Shown in pieces: positions 26,462 through 35,485 of a stretch of DNA of 48,927 bases. This stretch comes from Gemmatimonadaceae bacterium (GTDB lineage Bacteria > Gemmatimonadota > Gemmatimonadetes > Gemmatimonadales > Gemmatimonadaceae): the NCBI GenBank assembly GCA_035633115.1, contig DASQFN010000115.1, positions 1 to 48,927 of the forward strand, read 5' to 3'. Both the position numbers and the translations under genes were made by a program. Position 1 is the stretch's first letter; every line of letters begins with the position of its first letter. The notes beneath the pieces were generated by a model. That model made no database searches. It worked only from the letters and a program-made list of their open reading frames with translations, and had not been told where the DNA came from.

Positions 26462-28757
26462 AGACCTTTCGAACACGCCGACAACTCCCACAGCGGCCGA
26501 CATCCCCGCGGACCTGCGTGATGCCCTCGCTGGCCGGTACACCCTCGAGCGCGAGCTCGGCCAGGGAGGAATGGCCACAGTCTATCTCGCGCACGACGTT
26601 CGACATGAGCGGCCCGTAGCGCTCAAGGTTCTGCGCGCCGAGCAGAGCGCGGTGCTTGGGGCCGAGCGGTTCGACCGCGAGATCAAGGTGCTGGCCCGGC
26701 TGCGCCATCCATTCGTTCTGCCGCTTCACGATTCGGGCGAAGCCGCCGGCGCTCTCTACTTCGTCATGCCGTATGTCGAAGGCGAATCGCTCCGGGCCAG
26801 GTTGGCACGCGAGTCGACACTTCCGCTGGAAGATGTCGCATCGATCGTCCGGCAGATTGCGGACGCACTGGATTACGCCAACGGCGAAGGCGTCATTCAC
26901 CGCGACGTGAAGCCGGAGAACATCCTGCTCTCCCGGCACGGCCACGCCATGCTCGCTGATTTTGGAATTGCCCGGGGTGCATTGCTGGCTTCGGGCGCGC
27001 CCGCCGCAGGTATCGGTCTGACTCAATCCGGCACGACAATCGGCACCGTGGACTACATGAGTCCGGAGCAGGCGCTCGGCGACGCCGACATCGATGGCAG
27101 GAGCGATGTCTACTCGCTTGCCTGCGTCGTGTATGAGGCCCTCGCCGGTCGTCCGCCATTCACCGGGAGAACTGCTCTCTCTATTGTAGCGCAACATATC
27201 GGAGTACCGGCGCCAAGCCTTGCCGCACACCGTGCGGATCTCTCACCGTCAACGATCCGGGCGGTTTCGCGCGCGCTCGAAAAAAAGGCGGACGACCGAT
27301 TTCCCACGGCGACTGCCTTCGTGCAGGCGCTGCTCGCCACGGAGACACAAGCGCTCCCAGCGCAGACGCAGCTTGCATCGACACCACGCCTCTCGATTGC
27401 CGTGCTGCCAGTCTCGAATCGCAGCTCCGACGCGGAAACCGAGTATTTCAGCGAAGGCATGACGGACGAGCTGATGAACGCTCTTGCAAAGGTCGAAGGA
27501 CTCCGGGTCGTGTCACGCACGTCCGCATTTGCGTTCAAGAGCGGCGACGTCCCCATCAAGGAGATCGGCGCGCGGCTTGGAGTCGGATTCGTTCTCGAAG
27601 CAAGCGTGCGACGTGCAGGCAACCGACTGCGCGTCACGGCGCGACTCGTCGGCGTCGAAGACGACTCCACTCTCTGGTCGGAGACCTACGAGCGGCAGCT
27701 CGAGGACGTGTTCGCGGTGCAGGATGAGATAACGCACTCGATCGTCAAGACGATCACCGGAGCACTTCAGCTCGGCCACCTGCGCGGCGCGAAACCCGTC
27801 CAGCAACCGCGAAGTCTCGAAGCATACGATCTCTATCTCCTCGGCCGCCATCACTGGTACAAGAGAACCAACGAGTCGATGCGGCGGGCACTCGAGCTCT
27901 TTCAGGAAGCCGCTGCCGCCGATCCGTTGTATGCCCCTGCGTACTCCGGCATCGCGGACGCTTCGGCTCTGCTCGCGTCGTGGCAGTTCGCGACAGCGAA
28001 GGAGATGTATCCGCAGGCCGTTAAAGCTGCGCAGCGTGCGCTCGAGCTGGATCCGTCGCTCGCGGACGCCCACGCGTCGCTTGGCTTCGTGAAGCTCAAC
28101 TGGGACCGGGATTGGGAAGGCGCGCTCCATGAGTTTCAGAGGGCAATTGCGCTGAATCCGAGCCACGAGGCGGCACACCGCTGGCTCTCCGCTTTTCTTG
28201 CGGGGATCGGGCGTGACTACGAGGCAATGCCGATCGCGCTGCGCGCAGTGGAGCTTGATCCAATTTCGGTTCTCCCGCGCATGAACCTCGGAATCGTGCA
28301 CTGGTTCGCCTGGCGCTTCGAAGCCGCCGAGGTGGAGTTTCGGGGTGTTATTGAGAAGGACCCGGGCTTTGTACGCGGCTATGCATTTCTCGCGTGTTCG
28401 TTGTCGTTTCTGAACAGGCACGAAGAAGCGATATCCGCCGCACGCATCGGCGTCGAGAAATCGAATCGTCACGCGGTAATGCTCTTCGCGCTCGGCCTGT
28501 GCATCGCGCGAGCGGGACAGCTCGACGAAGCGCGCGCGATCTTCGGGCCGGTTGTTGCCGAGCTGGATCCATTCTACGAGGCGGCGGCTCACGCAGCGCT
28601 GGGAGACGACTCGGCGGCGCTCGACACGCTCGAGCGCGCTCTCGACGTGCACCCGGACTGGATGTACTCAGTCGGCAGGCAGCGATGGTTTAGCCAGTAC
28701 CACGCTCATCCCCGGTTCATCCGCTTGCTTGAGCACCTGCAACTTCCAATCAGCTAG
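26421..28757 (+). CDS. soluble Ser/Thr protein kinase with TolB-like and TPR domains
   Basis: About 778 residues. The kinase domain covers about 40-310: glycine loop GQGGMATV, Lys69 in VALK, HRD 160-162 and DFG 180-182, SPEQ activation-end motif. A FlgO/TolB-N-like domain follows (SIAVLPVSNRSSDAETEYFS, about 328-440), then TPR helices to the end. Unlike the next gene there is no membrane segment between kinase and TolB-like part. The start is uncertain: the frame begins with TTG 26421 inside the upstream gene and no in-frame ATG comes before the kinase domain. Confidence 0.85.
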   Translation: MRQLSAWAISVPSKDLSNTPTTPTAADIPADLRDALAGRYTLERELGQGGMATVYLAHDVRHERPVALKVLRAEQSAVLGAERFDREIKVLARLRHPFVLPLHDSGEAAGALYFVMPYVEGESLRARLARESTLPLEDVASIVRQIADALDYANGEGVIHRDVKPENILLSRHGHAMLADFGIARGALLASGAPAAGIGLTQSGTTIGTVDYMSPEQALGDADIDGRSDVYSLACVVYEALAGRPPFTGRTALSIVAQHIGVPAPSLAAHRADLSPSTIRAVSRALEKKADDRFPTATAFVQALLATETQALPAQTQLASTPRLSIAVLPVSNRSSDAETEYFSEGMTDELMNALAKVEGLRVVSRTSAFAFKSGDVPIKEIGARLGVGFVLEASVRRAGNRLRVTARLVGVEDDSTLWSETYERQLEDVFAVQDEITHSIVKTITGALQLGHLRGAKPVQQPRSLEAYDLYLLGRHHWYKRTNESMRRALELFQEAAAADPLYAPAYSGIADASALLASWQFATAKEMYPQAVKAAQRALELDPSLADAHASLGFVKLNWDRDWEGALHEFQRAIALNPSHEAAHRWLSAFLAGIGRDYEAMPIALRAVELDPISVLPRMNLGIVHWFAWRFEAAEVEFRGVIEKDPGFVRGYAFLACSLSFLNRHEEAISAARIGVEKSNRHAVMLFALGLCIARAGQLDEARAIFGPVVAELDPFYEAAAHAALGDDSAALDTLERALDVHPDWMYSVGRQRWFSQYHAHPRFIRLLEHLQLPIS

Positions 28758-28819
28758 ATGCGGGCAACCGCCACTTCGCCTGCTTGCCAATTCGTGATGC
28801 TCACGTAGCATAGCACAGC

Positions 28820-31171
28820 ATGGCCAATGAGCTCGAGGACCTCCGAACCGCTCTCAGCGAGCGTTACCGCATCGAGCGTGAGGTCGGCCGCGGCGGAATG
28901 GCCACCGTCTACGTCGCGGAGGACCTGAAGCACCATCGCCAGGTGGCGATCAAGGTGCTGGATCCCGACCTCGCCGCAGGCCTCGGCCACACGCGCTTTC
29001 TCCGCGAGATCGAAATCGCGTCCCGCCTCAGCCACCCTCACATCCTCCCGCTGTTCGACTCCGGCGAGAGCGGCGGATTCCTCTACTACGTCATGCCGTT
29101 CGTCGAGGGCGAATCGCTGCGGAGCCGGATCCAGCGCGAGAAACAGCTCTCGATACCGGACACTGTTGCAATCGGCCGATCGGTGGCCGGTGCGCTCAGC
29201 TACGCGCACGGTCAGGGCATCGTGCATCGCGACATCAAGCCGGAGAACATTCTGTTCGCCGCCGGCCAGCCGGTTGTGACGGACTTCGGAATCGCGCGCG
29301 CGGTCGGCGTAGCCGGCGGCGACCAGTTGACCCAGACCGGCATCGCGATTGGAACTCCCGCGTACATGAGTCCCGAGCAAGCGGCGGGAGACCGCGAGCT
29401 CGACGCGCGCAGCGACGTCTACGCTCTTGGCTGCGTCCTATATGAAATGCTCGCCGGACAGCCACCCTTTACCGGCCGGACTGCTCAGGCCCTGCTCGCA
29501 CGGCACGCGATTGATCCAGTGCCGCCGCTGCGCACCATACGGCACACAATACCCGCCGCTCTGGAAGCGGTAGTGCTGCGCGCGCTGGCCAAAACGCCGG
29601 CGGATCGGTTTCGCACCGCGGGCGAGCTGGCGGAAGCGCTGGAGCAGGGCGAAAAGACCGTCGAGACTGCTGCGCCAGTTCGAGCTCGCCGGCGTCGCAG
29701 CATCTCCGTGCTCGCCGCCGCTGTCCTCGGGATTCTTGGATTCGGAGGATGGTGGCTCGCGCCGCGCCTCGGCGTGGGGTCCGCGCGCATCGAGTCGCTG
29801 GCCGTTCTGCCGCTGACGAATCTCGGCGGAGACTCCCGGCAGGATTATTTCGTCGAAGGAATGCAGGAAGCGTTGATCGCTGAATTGTCGAAGATCAGCG
29901 CCCTCAAGGTCATTTCCCGAACTTCGACGCTGCGGTACCGGAAGACTGAAAAGCCGCTGTCGGACGTGGCCAACGAGCTGAATGTCGACGGAGTGATCGA
30001 AGGCTCCGCGCTGCGCGAGGGCGACCAGGTACGCATCACAGTCAAGCTCGTCGATGGCCGGAGCGACCGGCACGTGTGGGGACAGACGTTCGATCGGGAG
30101 CTGCGCGGCGTGCTTGCCCTGCATAGCGAAGTTGCGCGCGAGATCGCCAATCAGATCAAGGTAAGTCTCACTCCGCCCGAGGCGCAGCGTTTAGCCGTGC
30201 GCCGAGCAGTGAATCCCAAGGCCTACGAGCTTTACGTGCTGGGCCGCCACCAGTGGAACCAGCGCACGCTCGAGCGGAACAGGCAGGCCGTCGAGAGCTT
30301 TCTCGAGGCACTCGACCACGATCCCAGCTATGCGCCGACCTACGCCGCGCTCGCGGACGCTTACATGTGGCTCGGGGAACAGGGCGGCATGCCCCAGCGT
30401 GAGGCGCGTGACGCAGCCGCGGGAGCGCTCGCGAAAGCGCTTGCGTTGGATGAAACACTCGCGGACGCTCACGTCTCGATGGGTCTCTGGAAATTGCGCT
30501 CCGACTGGGATTGGGCAGCTTCGGAAAGGGAGTTGCGGCGTGCGATCGAGCTCAACCCAAGCTCCGCCTCGGCCCATCAGATGTACGGGCGGACGCTTTC
30601 GTTTACGGGACGCTTCGAGGACGCTCTGCGTGAGCTCGAAAAAGCGCGGGAGCTCGATCCGCTCTCCGTCCCCGTCAACGCGTACATCGGACAGGTTTAT
30701 CTGCACGCCAGACGGTACGGTCAGGCGGAGGAGCAGCTTCGGAAGACCTTGAGGATCGACCCCAACCACGTGCTGACCCACCACAATCTCGGAGAGCTGC
30801 ACCTCGCGCAGGGACGCTCGGCGGAGGCGGTGAAGGAGCTGGAGCGGTCAATTGCAGGGTCTGCCGAACCCAGCTCGCATTATCTCGCCATGCTCGGTTG
30901 CAGTTACGCGAGAGCGGGGCGGAAAGCGGAAGCGGTCAAGATCCTGAAGGATCTCGAGGCGAAGGCGACGAAAGATCTTGCATCGGCGTTCGACGTGGCG
31001 AGCCTTTACGCAGCACTGTCAGACAAGGAGCAGGCACTGGGCTGGCTCGAGCAGGGCTATGCCAAACGGGATTATTGGCTCGTCGAGATTCACGCGTGGC
31101 CGTGGTTCGATTCGCTGCGCTCCGAACCGCGCTTTCAGGACCTGCTGCGGCGCATGCGCTTCCCCGCTTGA
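28820..31171 (+). CDS. membrane Ser/Thr protein kinase with TolB-like and TPR domains
   Basis: A 783-residue paralogue of the kinase upstream, 62 bp away on the same strand. Kinase residues: GRGGMATV, Lys45, HRD 136-138, DFG 155-157. A single membrane segment (SISVLAAAVLGILGFGGWWL, about 294-313) puts the TolB-N-like domain (ESLAVLPLTNLGGDSRQDYF) and about seven TPR repeats outside the cytoplasm. This suits a sensor that reads an envelope partner and phosphorylates cytoplasmic targets. Targets unknown. Confidence 0.9.
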   Translation: MANELEDLRTALSERYRIEREVGRGGMATVYVAEDLKHHRQVAIKVLDPDLAAGLGHTRFLREIEIASRLSHPHILPLFDSGESGGFLYYVMPFVEGESLRSRIQREKQLSIPDTVAIGRSVAGALSYAHGQGIVHRDIKPENILFAAGQPVVTDFGIARAVGVAGGDQLTQTGIAIGTPAYMSPEQAAGDRELDARSDVYALGCVLYEMLAGQPPFTGRTAQALLARHAIDPVPPLRTIRHTIPAALEAVVLRALAKTPADRFRTAGELAEALEQGEKTVETAAPVRARRRRSISVLAAAVLGILGFGGWWLAPRLGVGSARIESLAVLPLTNLGGDSRQDYFVEGMQEALIAELSKISALKVISRTSTLRYRKTEKPLSDVANELNVDGVIEGSALREGDQVRITVKLVDGRSDRHVWGQTFDRELRGVLALHSEVAREIANQIKVSLTPPEAQRLAVRRAVNPKAYELYVLGRHQWNQRTLERNRQAVESFLEALDHDPSYAPTYAALADAYMWLGEQGGMPQREARDAAAGALAKALALDETLADAHVSMGLWKLRSDWDWAASERELRRAIELNPSSASAHQMYGRTLSFTGRFEDALRELEKARELDPLSVPVNAYIGQVYLHARRYGQAEEQLRKTLRIDPNHVLTHHNLGELHLAQGRSAEAVKELERSIAGSAEPSSHYLAMLGCSYARAGRKAEAVKILKDLEAKATKDLASAFDVASLYAALSDKEQALGWLEQGYAKRDYWLVEIHAWPWFDSLRSEPRFQDLLRRMRFPA

Positions 31172-31253
31172 ATCGGATGCTTTGGATTGCTCAACGAAAA
31201 AGGAAACTTCGTGTACTCCCGTGTTTTCGTGGTCCCCTTCCGCCTGACTCCAG

Positions 31254-32156
31254 ATGGAACGCCGTCGCTTTGTTGAACTAGTCGGAGTTCTCGCGGCCGG
31301 AACTCTGCTGAAAAAGGACGAAGCACTCGACGCGATAACCAGACCGATTCCATCGAGCGGCGAACGGATTCCCGTCATCGGCATGGGCACCTGGCTGACC
31401 TTCGACGTCGGCCGGTCCGAATCGACCCGCGCGACACTGCGCGACGTCCTCCAGACTTTCTTCAACCGCGGCGGGCGAGTCATCGATTCGTCACCCATGT
31501 ACGGAAGAGCCGAGCTCGTCGTCGGTGATCTCCTGCCTCAGATCAAACCTCGGCCACCGCTCTTCTCAGCAACCAAAGTCTGGACACCGGGCCGACGCCT
31601 TGGCGTGATGCAGATGGAGGCATCGCAGAAACTCTGGCGCGTCCCGAAGTTCGACCTGCTCCAGGTGCACAACCTCGTCGACTGGGAAGGCCATCTCCAG
31701 ACGCTCAAGGAATTTAAAGCGAGCGGTCGCGTGCGCTACATCGGCGTCACGACGTCGCACGGCAGGCGGCACGACGAGCTCGAGCGCATCATGCTGCGCG
31801 AGCCGCTCGACTTCGTGCAAATCACCTACAACCTCGCGGACCGCTCCGTCGAGAATCGCATCCTGCCGCTGGCGCGCGAACGAAGAATGGCAGTCATCAT
31901 TAACCGACCGCTGGATGGAGGAGAGCTTTTCGACAGGGTTCGAGGGAAAGCGCTTCCGGCATGGGCGCGCGAATTCGACTGCACGACATGGTCGCAATTC
32001 TTTCTCAAATTCGTCTTTTCACATCCGGCAGTGACGTGCGCAATTCCCGCGACGTCGCAGCCCGCGCACATGGTAGAGAACATGGGGGCCGGGGTCGGGC
32101 GCCTGCCCGACACACCCATGCGGGCTCGCATGGCAAGTCACTTCTCGACTCTCTAA
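31254..32156 (+). CDS. exported aldo/keto reductase
   Basis: A 300-residue aldo/keto reductase TIM barrel. The AKR tetrad is recognisable: D and Y in DSSPMYG, K in SATKVW, H in LQVHNL. The N-terminus has an RRR motif and a hydrophobic stretch (ERRRFVELVGVLAAGTLL), consistent with a Tat-type signal, though not the perfect twin-Arg consensus. The C-terminal cofactor part (ITYNLADR, AVIINRPL) is intact. Substrate unknown. Confidence 0.85.
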   Translation: MERRRFVELVGVLAAGTLLKKDEALDAITRPIPSSGERIPVIGMGTWLTFDVGRSESTRATLRDVLQTFFNRGGRVIDSSPMYGRAELVVGDLLPQIKPRPPLFSATKVWTPGRRLGVMQMEASQKLWRVPKFDLLQVHNLVDWEGHLQTLKEFKASGRVRYIGVTTSHGRRHDELERIMLREPLDFVQITYNLADRSVENRILPLARERRMAVIINRPLDGGELFDRVRGKALPAWAREFDCTTWSQFFLKFVFSHPAVTCAIPATSQPAHMVENMGAGVGRLPDTPMRARMASHFSTL

Positions 32157-32175
32157 ACCTTGTTTCTAGCCATTA

Positions 32176-32225
32176 GGTCAAGTTGACCATCTAAATAAAG
32201 CTGTTAGATTGGTCAACATGACCAA
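32176..32225 (+). promoter_or_regulatory. palindromic operators and promoter of the Phd/PIN module
   Basis: Two inverted repeats share a GGTCA half-site: GGTCAA-G-TTGACC (32176-32188) and TTGGTCA-aca-TGACCAA (32209-32225). TTGACC (32183-32188) is also a good -35, with TAGATT (32205-32210) 16 bp downstream as -10. The second palindrome covers the transcription start and the ATG at 32218. Transcription would begin at the start codon or only a few bases before it. Binding by the antitoxin would block the promoter. Confidence 0.7.
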
Positions 32226-32463
32226 AATCATTAAACTGTACGACGCGAAGACGCACCTCTCCGATCTTGTCGAGCGCGCATCGCGAGGCGAGGAGTTCAT
32301 CATCGCCAAAGGCGACGAGCCCAAAGCCCGCCTCGTCCCGATCACCAAACTCGCGCAGCCCCGCGCGCCCGGAGGATGGGAAGGCCGCCTCTGGATCTCG
32401 GACGATTTCGACGCCCCGCTCCCGCCCGAAATCGCGGACGCGTTCGAAGGCAAGAATGAGTGA
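32218..32463 (+). CDS. Phd/YefM-family antitoxin
   Basis: An 81-residue antitoxin. Residues 1-50 match the Phd/YefM DNA-binding fold (IKLYDAKTHLSDLVERASRG, EEFIIAKGDEPKARLVP). The C-terminal tail (ISDDFDAPLPPEIADAFEG) is the usual toxin-binding peptide. ATG 32218 is preferred over the upstream TTG 32209. The gene overlaps the toxin gene by 8 bases. Confidence 0.9.
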   Translation: MTKIIKLYDAKTHLSDLVERASRGEEFIIAKGDEPKARLVPITKLAQPRAPGGWEGRLWISDDFDAPLPPEIADAFEGKNE

Positions 32464-32836
32464 TCAGCTGCTGCTCGACACCCACGTCGTTCTCTGGTGG
32501 CGCGGGAACGACGAACGCCTGACCCTCACAGCGCGCGAAGCCATCGCTGCAGCATCACTCGTCTTCGTCAGCGCCGCCTCGGCATGGGAGATCGCGATCA
32601 AGTCGGCCCTTGGAAGAGTCAGACTTCCTCAATCATTCGCGGACGGGACGCAGCAAAGTGGATTCATCGAGCTGCCGATTTCATTCCAGCACGCTCAAGC
32701 CGTCGAGTTTCTCCCGTCACATCACGCTGACCCGTTCGATCGCATGCTGCTCGCGCAGGCCAAGGTCGAGCGCCTCGTGATCGTCACGCACGATAGACGC
32801 TTCGAGCCCTACGGTCAGGCCATCCTGTGGACGTAA
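32456..32836 (+). CDS. vapC: PIN-domain (VapC-type) ribonuclease toxin
   Basis: A 126-residue PIN toxin, a metal-dependent RNase usually cutting tRNA or rRNA. The acidic site is complete: Asp8 in LLLDTHVV, Glu45 in SAWEIAIK, Asp92/Asp95 in HADPFDRML and Asp113 in VTHDRRFEPY. Its start overlaps the antitoxin stop. Its own stop overlaps the next gene's GTG by ten bases. Confidence 0.9.
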   Translation: MSDQLLLDTHVVLWWRGNDERLTLTAREAIAAASLVFVSAASAWEIAIKSALGRVRLPQSFADGTQQSGFIELPISFQHAQAVEFLPSHHADPFDRMLLAQAKVERLVIVTHDRRFEPYGQAILWT

Positions 32837-33258
32837 CTGCCACCATCCCGCAGAAGCTCGAAGCCGACGTCCAGATGAGGGGGGAAGCGCGCCTTCATCT
32901 TGCCACCGACATCCTTGCTCCCCGCGAGACGGCAGTCGTTGCCGCGATCGCCGGCAGGGTGCTTCGCCTGCGACAGAATTCACTCGGCGGACTCACGGCT
33001 TATCTCATCGATCAGGAGGAGCGGTACGTCTACTACTACGCCCACACGGCGTACTACTCTACGACAATCACCGAGGGACTCGAAGTCGAGCAGGGGTACG
33101 TCATCGGATACGTTGGGACAACCGGCAATGCTCCGCCGGACACACCGCATCTGCATTTTCAGGCGATGCGGCTCGACCTCGGGCTGCGCGACTGGTCGAA
33201 CGGCACGCCGGTTGACGTGAGAGCGTTCATGAAGAAGAGAGGCGAGGCCCTGCTATGA
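32827..33258 (+). CDS. M23-like peptidase domain protein without signal peptide
   Basis: A 143-residue LytM-like domain. Zinc ligands: HLATD (HxxxD) and HLHFQ (HxH). The motif GYVGTTGNAPPDTPHLHF is typical. No signal peptide or anchor is seen. The start, GTG 32827 inside vapC (ATG 32875 is another choice), suggests the original 5' end was replaced when the toxin-antitoxin module came in. Its last four bases overlap the yhbY start (ATGA). Confidence 0.75.
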   Translation: MDVTATIPQKLEADVQMRGEARLHLATDILAPRETAVVAAIAGRVLRLRQNSLGGLTAYLIDQEERYVYYYAHTAYYSTTITEGLEVEQGYVIGYVGTTGNAPPDTPHLHFQAMRLDLGLRDWSNGTPVDVRAFMKKRGEALL

Positions 33259-33554
33259 AAGGACGCGAGCGCGCCGAGCTGAGAAGTGAAGCACATCATC
33301 TCAGTCCGCTCGTCCACGTCGGCAAGGAAGGACTTTCGGCAACGTTGATCACATCGCTCGACGACACGCTGCGCACGCACGAGCTCGTGAAGGTGAAGCT
33401 CGGAAAAAACGCCGACGTGAAAGCAAAGGATGCAGCAGCGGCACTCGCCCTGGCGACGAAGTCGGAAGTCGTCCAGGTGATCGGTCACACGGCGACGTTC
33501 TATCGGGAGAATCCCGATCTCGAGAAAGGCGACTTGCCGCCCTGGAAGCGGTAG
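33255..33554 (+). CDS. yhbY: YhbY-type CRM-domain RNA-binding protein
   Basis: A 99-residue CRM (YhbY) protein: KGRERAELRSEAHHLSPLVH, then VGKEGLSATL, LVKVKLGKN and VVQVIGHTATFYR. Members bind pre-50S ribosomal particles. Overlap of four bases with the M23-like gene points to coupled translation. Confidence 0.92.
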   Translation: MKGRERAELRSEAHHLSPLVHVGKEGLSATLITSLDDTLRTHELVKVKLGKNADVKAKDAAAALALATKSEVVQVIGHTATFYRENPDLEKGDLPPWKR

Positions 33555-33643
33555 GGGGCCGTTGTCGTTCCAGCTTCGTCCTACAATGTTGCCGCTGGCA
33601 AGAATGTCCCGCATAATGGGTTCATTCGTCCAGGGCGTATTGG

Positions 33644-34102
33644 ATGCCAGAGATTCTTCATCAGCTCGTCATCGACGTGCCGCCGCCCGCTACTTTCGAC
33701 GCGATCACCGAGCAGCGCGGTCTCGCGAGCTGGTGGACGACAGACGTCAAAGCCGAGCCAAAGATGGGCAGCATCGCGGAGTTCGGTTTCAACGGACGGT
33801 CGATGGTGTTCGACATGCGCGTCGTCGCACTCGACAAGCCCAATTTCGTTCGCTGGCACTGTCTCGCGGGACACGCCGAGTGGTGCAACACCGACCTGAT
33901 CTTTGCGCTGTCTTCGCGCAAGGGTGGGACTCTCTTACGGTTTGCGCACCGCGGCTGGGAATTCAGCGACGGAATTCTCGCACAATGCAGTTACGACTGG
34001 GCACGCTACCTTGCCAGCTTGAAGTCCTATCTCGAGACAGGAACTGGCACGCCGCACGAGGCCAAGAAAACCGAGGACGACACGCTGCCCGCTGAACGCT
34101 GA
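33644..34102 (+). CDS. SRPBCC/AHSA1-type protein
   Basis: A 152-residue START-like (SRPBCC) domain: VIDVPPPATFDAITEQRGLA, SWWTTDVKAEPKMG and CSYDWARYLASLKSYLETG at the last helix. Such proteins have a hydrophobic pocket for small ligands; some act as chaperone co-activators. The role here is unknown. Confidence 0.82.
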   Translation: MPEILHQLVIDVPPPATFDAITEQRGLASWWTTDVKAEPKMGSIAEFGFNGRSMVFDMRVVALDKPNFVRWHCLAGHAEWCNTDLIFALSSRKGGTLLRFAHRGWEFSDGILAQCSYDWARYLASLKSYLETGTGTPHEAKKTEDDTLPAER

Positions 34103-34159
34103 GCGCTCAACGCTGCGCGCTTCACAACGAAGCGACGTCGCAACCGAAGGAGGAGACCA

Positions 34160-34474
34160 ATGACAGCACCCCCCGCGATTGCGGCGGTCATCAGGCGAAG
34201 GGAGCGGGAGGTCGTTGACGATTTTCGTCGCGGCGGCGCCACCGACCCCACTTCCGCGAAGTCGCTGGCGGATCTCGGACTCGAGGACAGCTGGCCTGTG
34301 AGACGGCTTCAGCGGCGCGCCGTGATCCGCGAGCCTCAGCCCGGCATCATGTACCTCGACGAGGAAGTCTGGGCAGCCGTTCTCCGCACCCGCCGGCGAG
34401 TTGCGCTTACCACCACGGCCGTCCTGGTGGTCATCATCATCGCCGTCTGGATGGGATTCGTCACCTTCACCTAG
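34160..34474 (+). CDS. small tail-anchored membrane protein of unknown function
   Basis: 104 residues with a strong SD (AAGGAGGAGA). A charged N-terminal part is followed by one C-terminal membrane segment (VALTTTAVLVVIIIAVWMGF). No family recognised. It precedes the ferredoxin gene by 99 bp on the same strand. Confidence 0.7.
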   Translation: MTAPPAIAAVIRRREREVVDDFRRGGATDPTSAKSLADLGLEDSWPVRRLQRRAVIREPQPGIMYLDEEVWAAVLRTRRRVALTTTAVLVVIIIAVWMGFVTFT

Positions 34475-34573
34475 CGACGAAATACCCCCTCCCGGGCGCG
34501 GGTTGCTATTCATACTGCCCGGTCTATTTTTCGCACTACCCGCCCGCCGCCCGCCGAAAGACACTGAGACCCA

Positions 34574-34837
34574 ATGCCCTACGTAATCACCGAAGCCTGC
34601 GTCAATACAAAGGACAGAGCGTGTGTCGACGTCTGTCCCGTTGATTGCATTTACGAGGGTCCGGAGCAGCTCTACATCCACCCCGACGAGTGCATCGACT
34701 GCGGAGCGTGCGAGCCCGAGTGCCCGGTGACCGCGATTTTCCCGGAAGAGGACGTGCCCGCGAACATGAAACAGTTCGTGCAGATCAATCGCGACGTCTT
34801 CAAGAGTGAAAACCCGCCCGGGCGACCGAACCGATAG
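34574..34837 (+). CDS. fdxA: 7Fe-type ferredoxin
   Basis: An 87-residue FdxA-like electron carrier. Eight cysteines are at 9, 17, 21, 25, 40, 43, 46 and 50, in [18 protein letters not shown] and [12 protein letters not shown]. The ring [11 protein letters not shown] and the C-terminal extension are typical of Actinobacteria- and Thermus-like 3Fe-4S/4Fe-4S ferredoxins. Confidence 0.9.
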   Translation: MPYVITEACVNTKDRACVDVCPVDCIYEGPEQLYIHPDECIDCGACEPECPVTAIFPEEDVPANMKQFVQINRDVFKSENPPGRPNR

Positions 34838-34840
34838 CGA

Positions 34841-34862
34841 ACTACAACTATTCAGTTGTAGT
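34841..34862. terminator. bidirectional hairpin between convergent genes
   Basis: A 9-bp perfect stem (ACTACAACT paired with AGTTGTAGT) around a 4-base loop lies between the stops of the ferredoxin and methyltransferase genes. It lacks a long T-run but its position fits a shared terminator. Confidence 0.55.
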
Positions 34863-35485
34863 TAGCCGACGAAGCGATCCTTCACAACGAACGCCAGAAC
34901 AAGCACGAGATACACAAGGAAAGTGCTGATCTCACTCCTGAACGCCTCGCGCCAGTTCAGCTCCCCGGGCACCGGCTCCTCCGGCCGACTCGGCACCCAC
35001 CTCGGCGTCTTCAGCCTGTACTCCAGGTACGCTCGGCCGAACGTCGTCTCCAGCACACCTTCCTCGTACCGCACGATCAGGCTGTACTCGGCCGCAAAGA
35101 GAAGCATCGCTAACGGCAGAAACCAGAGCACCCCCGAGAGAACGACAAATCCTACCCACACCAGAAAATTCCCGTTGTAGAGAGGATTGCGGCTCCACGC
35201 GAACGGCCCGTGCGTGACGAGTCGCTGCACGTTGCGCGAGCGGCGGCGCGTCGTCGTTCCCGCTGCGGCGACACCCGCCAAGCGGAATGCTTCGCCCGCA
35301 ACAATCAGAATTCCGCCGATGATCCAGCGATTGGGCGACGGGGTGCCCGGGGCGAGCAGAGGAATCCCGAGAAAAACCAGCGGAAGCCACCCGCGATTCC
35401 GGAACAGCCAGCCGCCGAGCCGCGCGGGAAGCGTGGCCTCGAGGTCGCTTACCTCCTCGACAGCGGTGCGCTCGAGGTTGGCCAT
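34862..35485 (-). CDS. isoprenylcysteine-carboxyl-methyltransferase-like membrane protein
   Basis: A 207-residue membrane protein of the ICMT/PEMT superfamily. Membrane segments include WLPLVFLGIPLLAP, WIIGGILIVAGEAFRLAGVA and LVWVGFVVLSGVLWFLPLAM. The SAM-binding motifs RSRNVQRLVTHGPFAWSRNP and EEGVLETTFGRAYLEY are intact. ATG 35485 shares one base with the stop of the thioesterase gene (TGATG), marking coupled translation. Substrate unknown. Confidence 0.85.
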   Translation of the reverse strand: MANLERTAVEEVSDLEATLPARLGGWLFRNRGWLPLVFLGIPLLAPGTPSPNRWIIGGILIVAGEAFRLAGVAAAGTTTRRRSRNVQRLVTHGPFAWSRNPLYNGNFLVWVGFVVLSGVLWFLPLAMLLFAAEYSLIVRYEEGVLETTFGRAYLEYRLKTPRWVPSRPEEPVPGELNWREAFRSEISTFLVYLVLVLAFVVKDRFVG

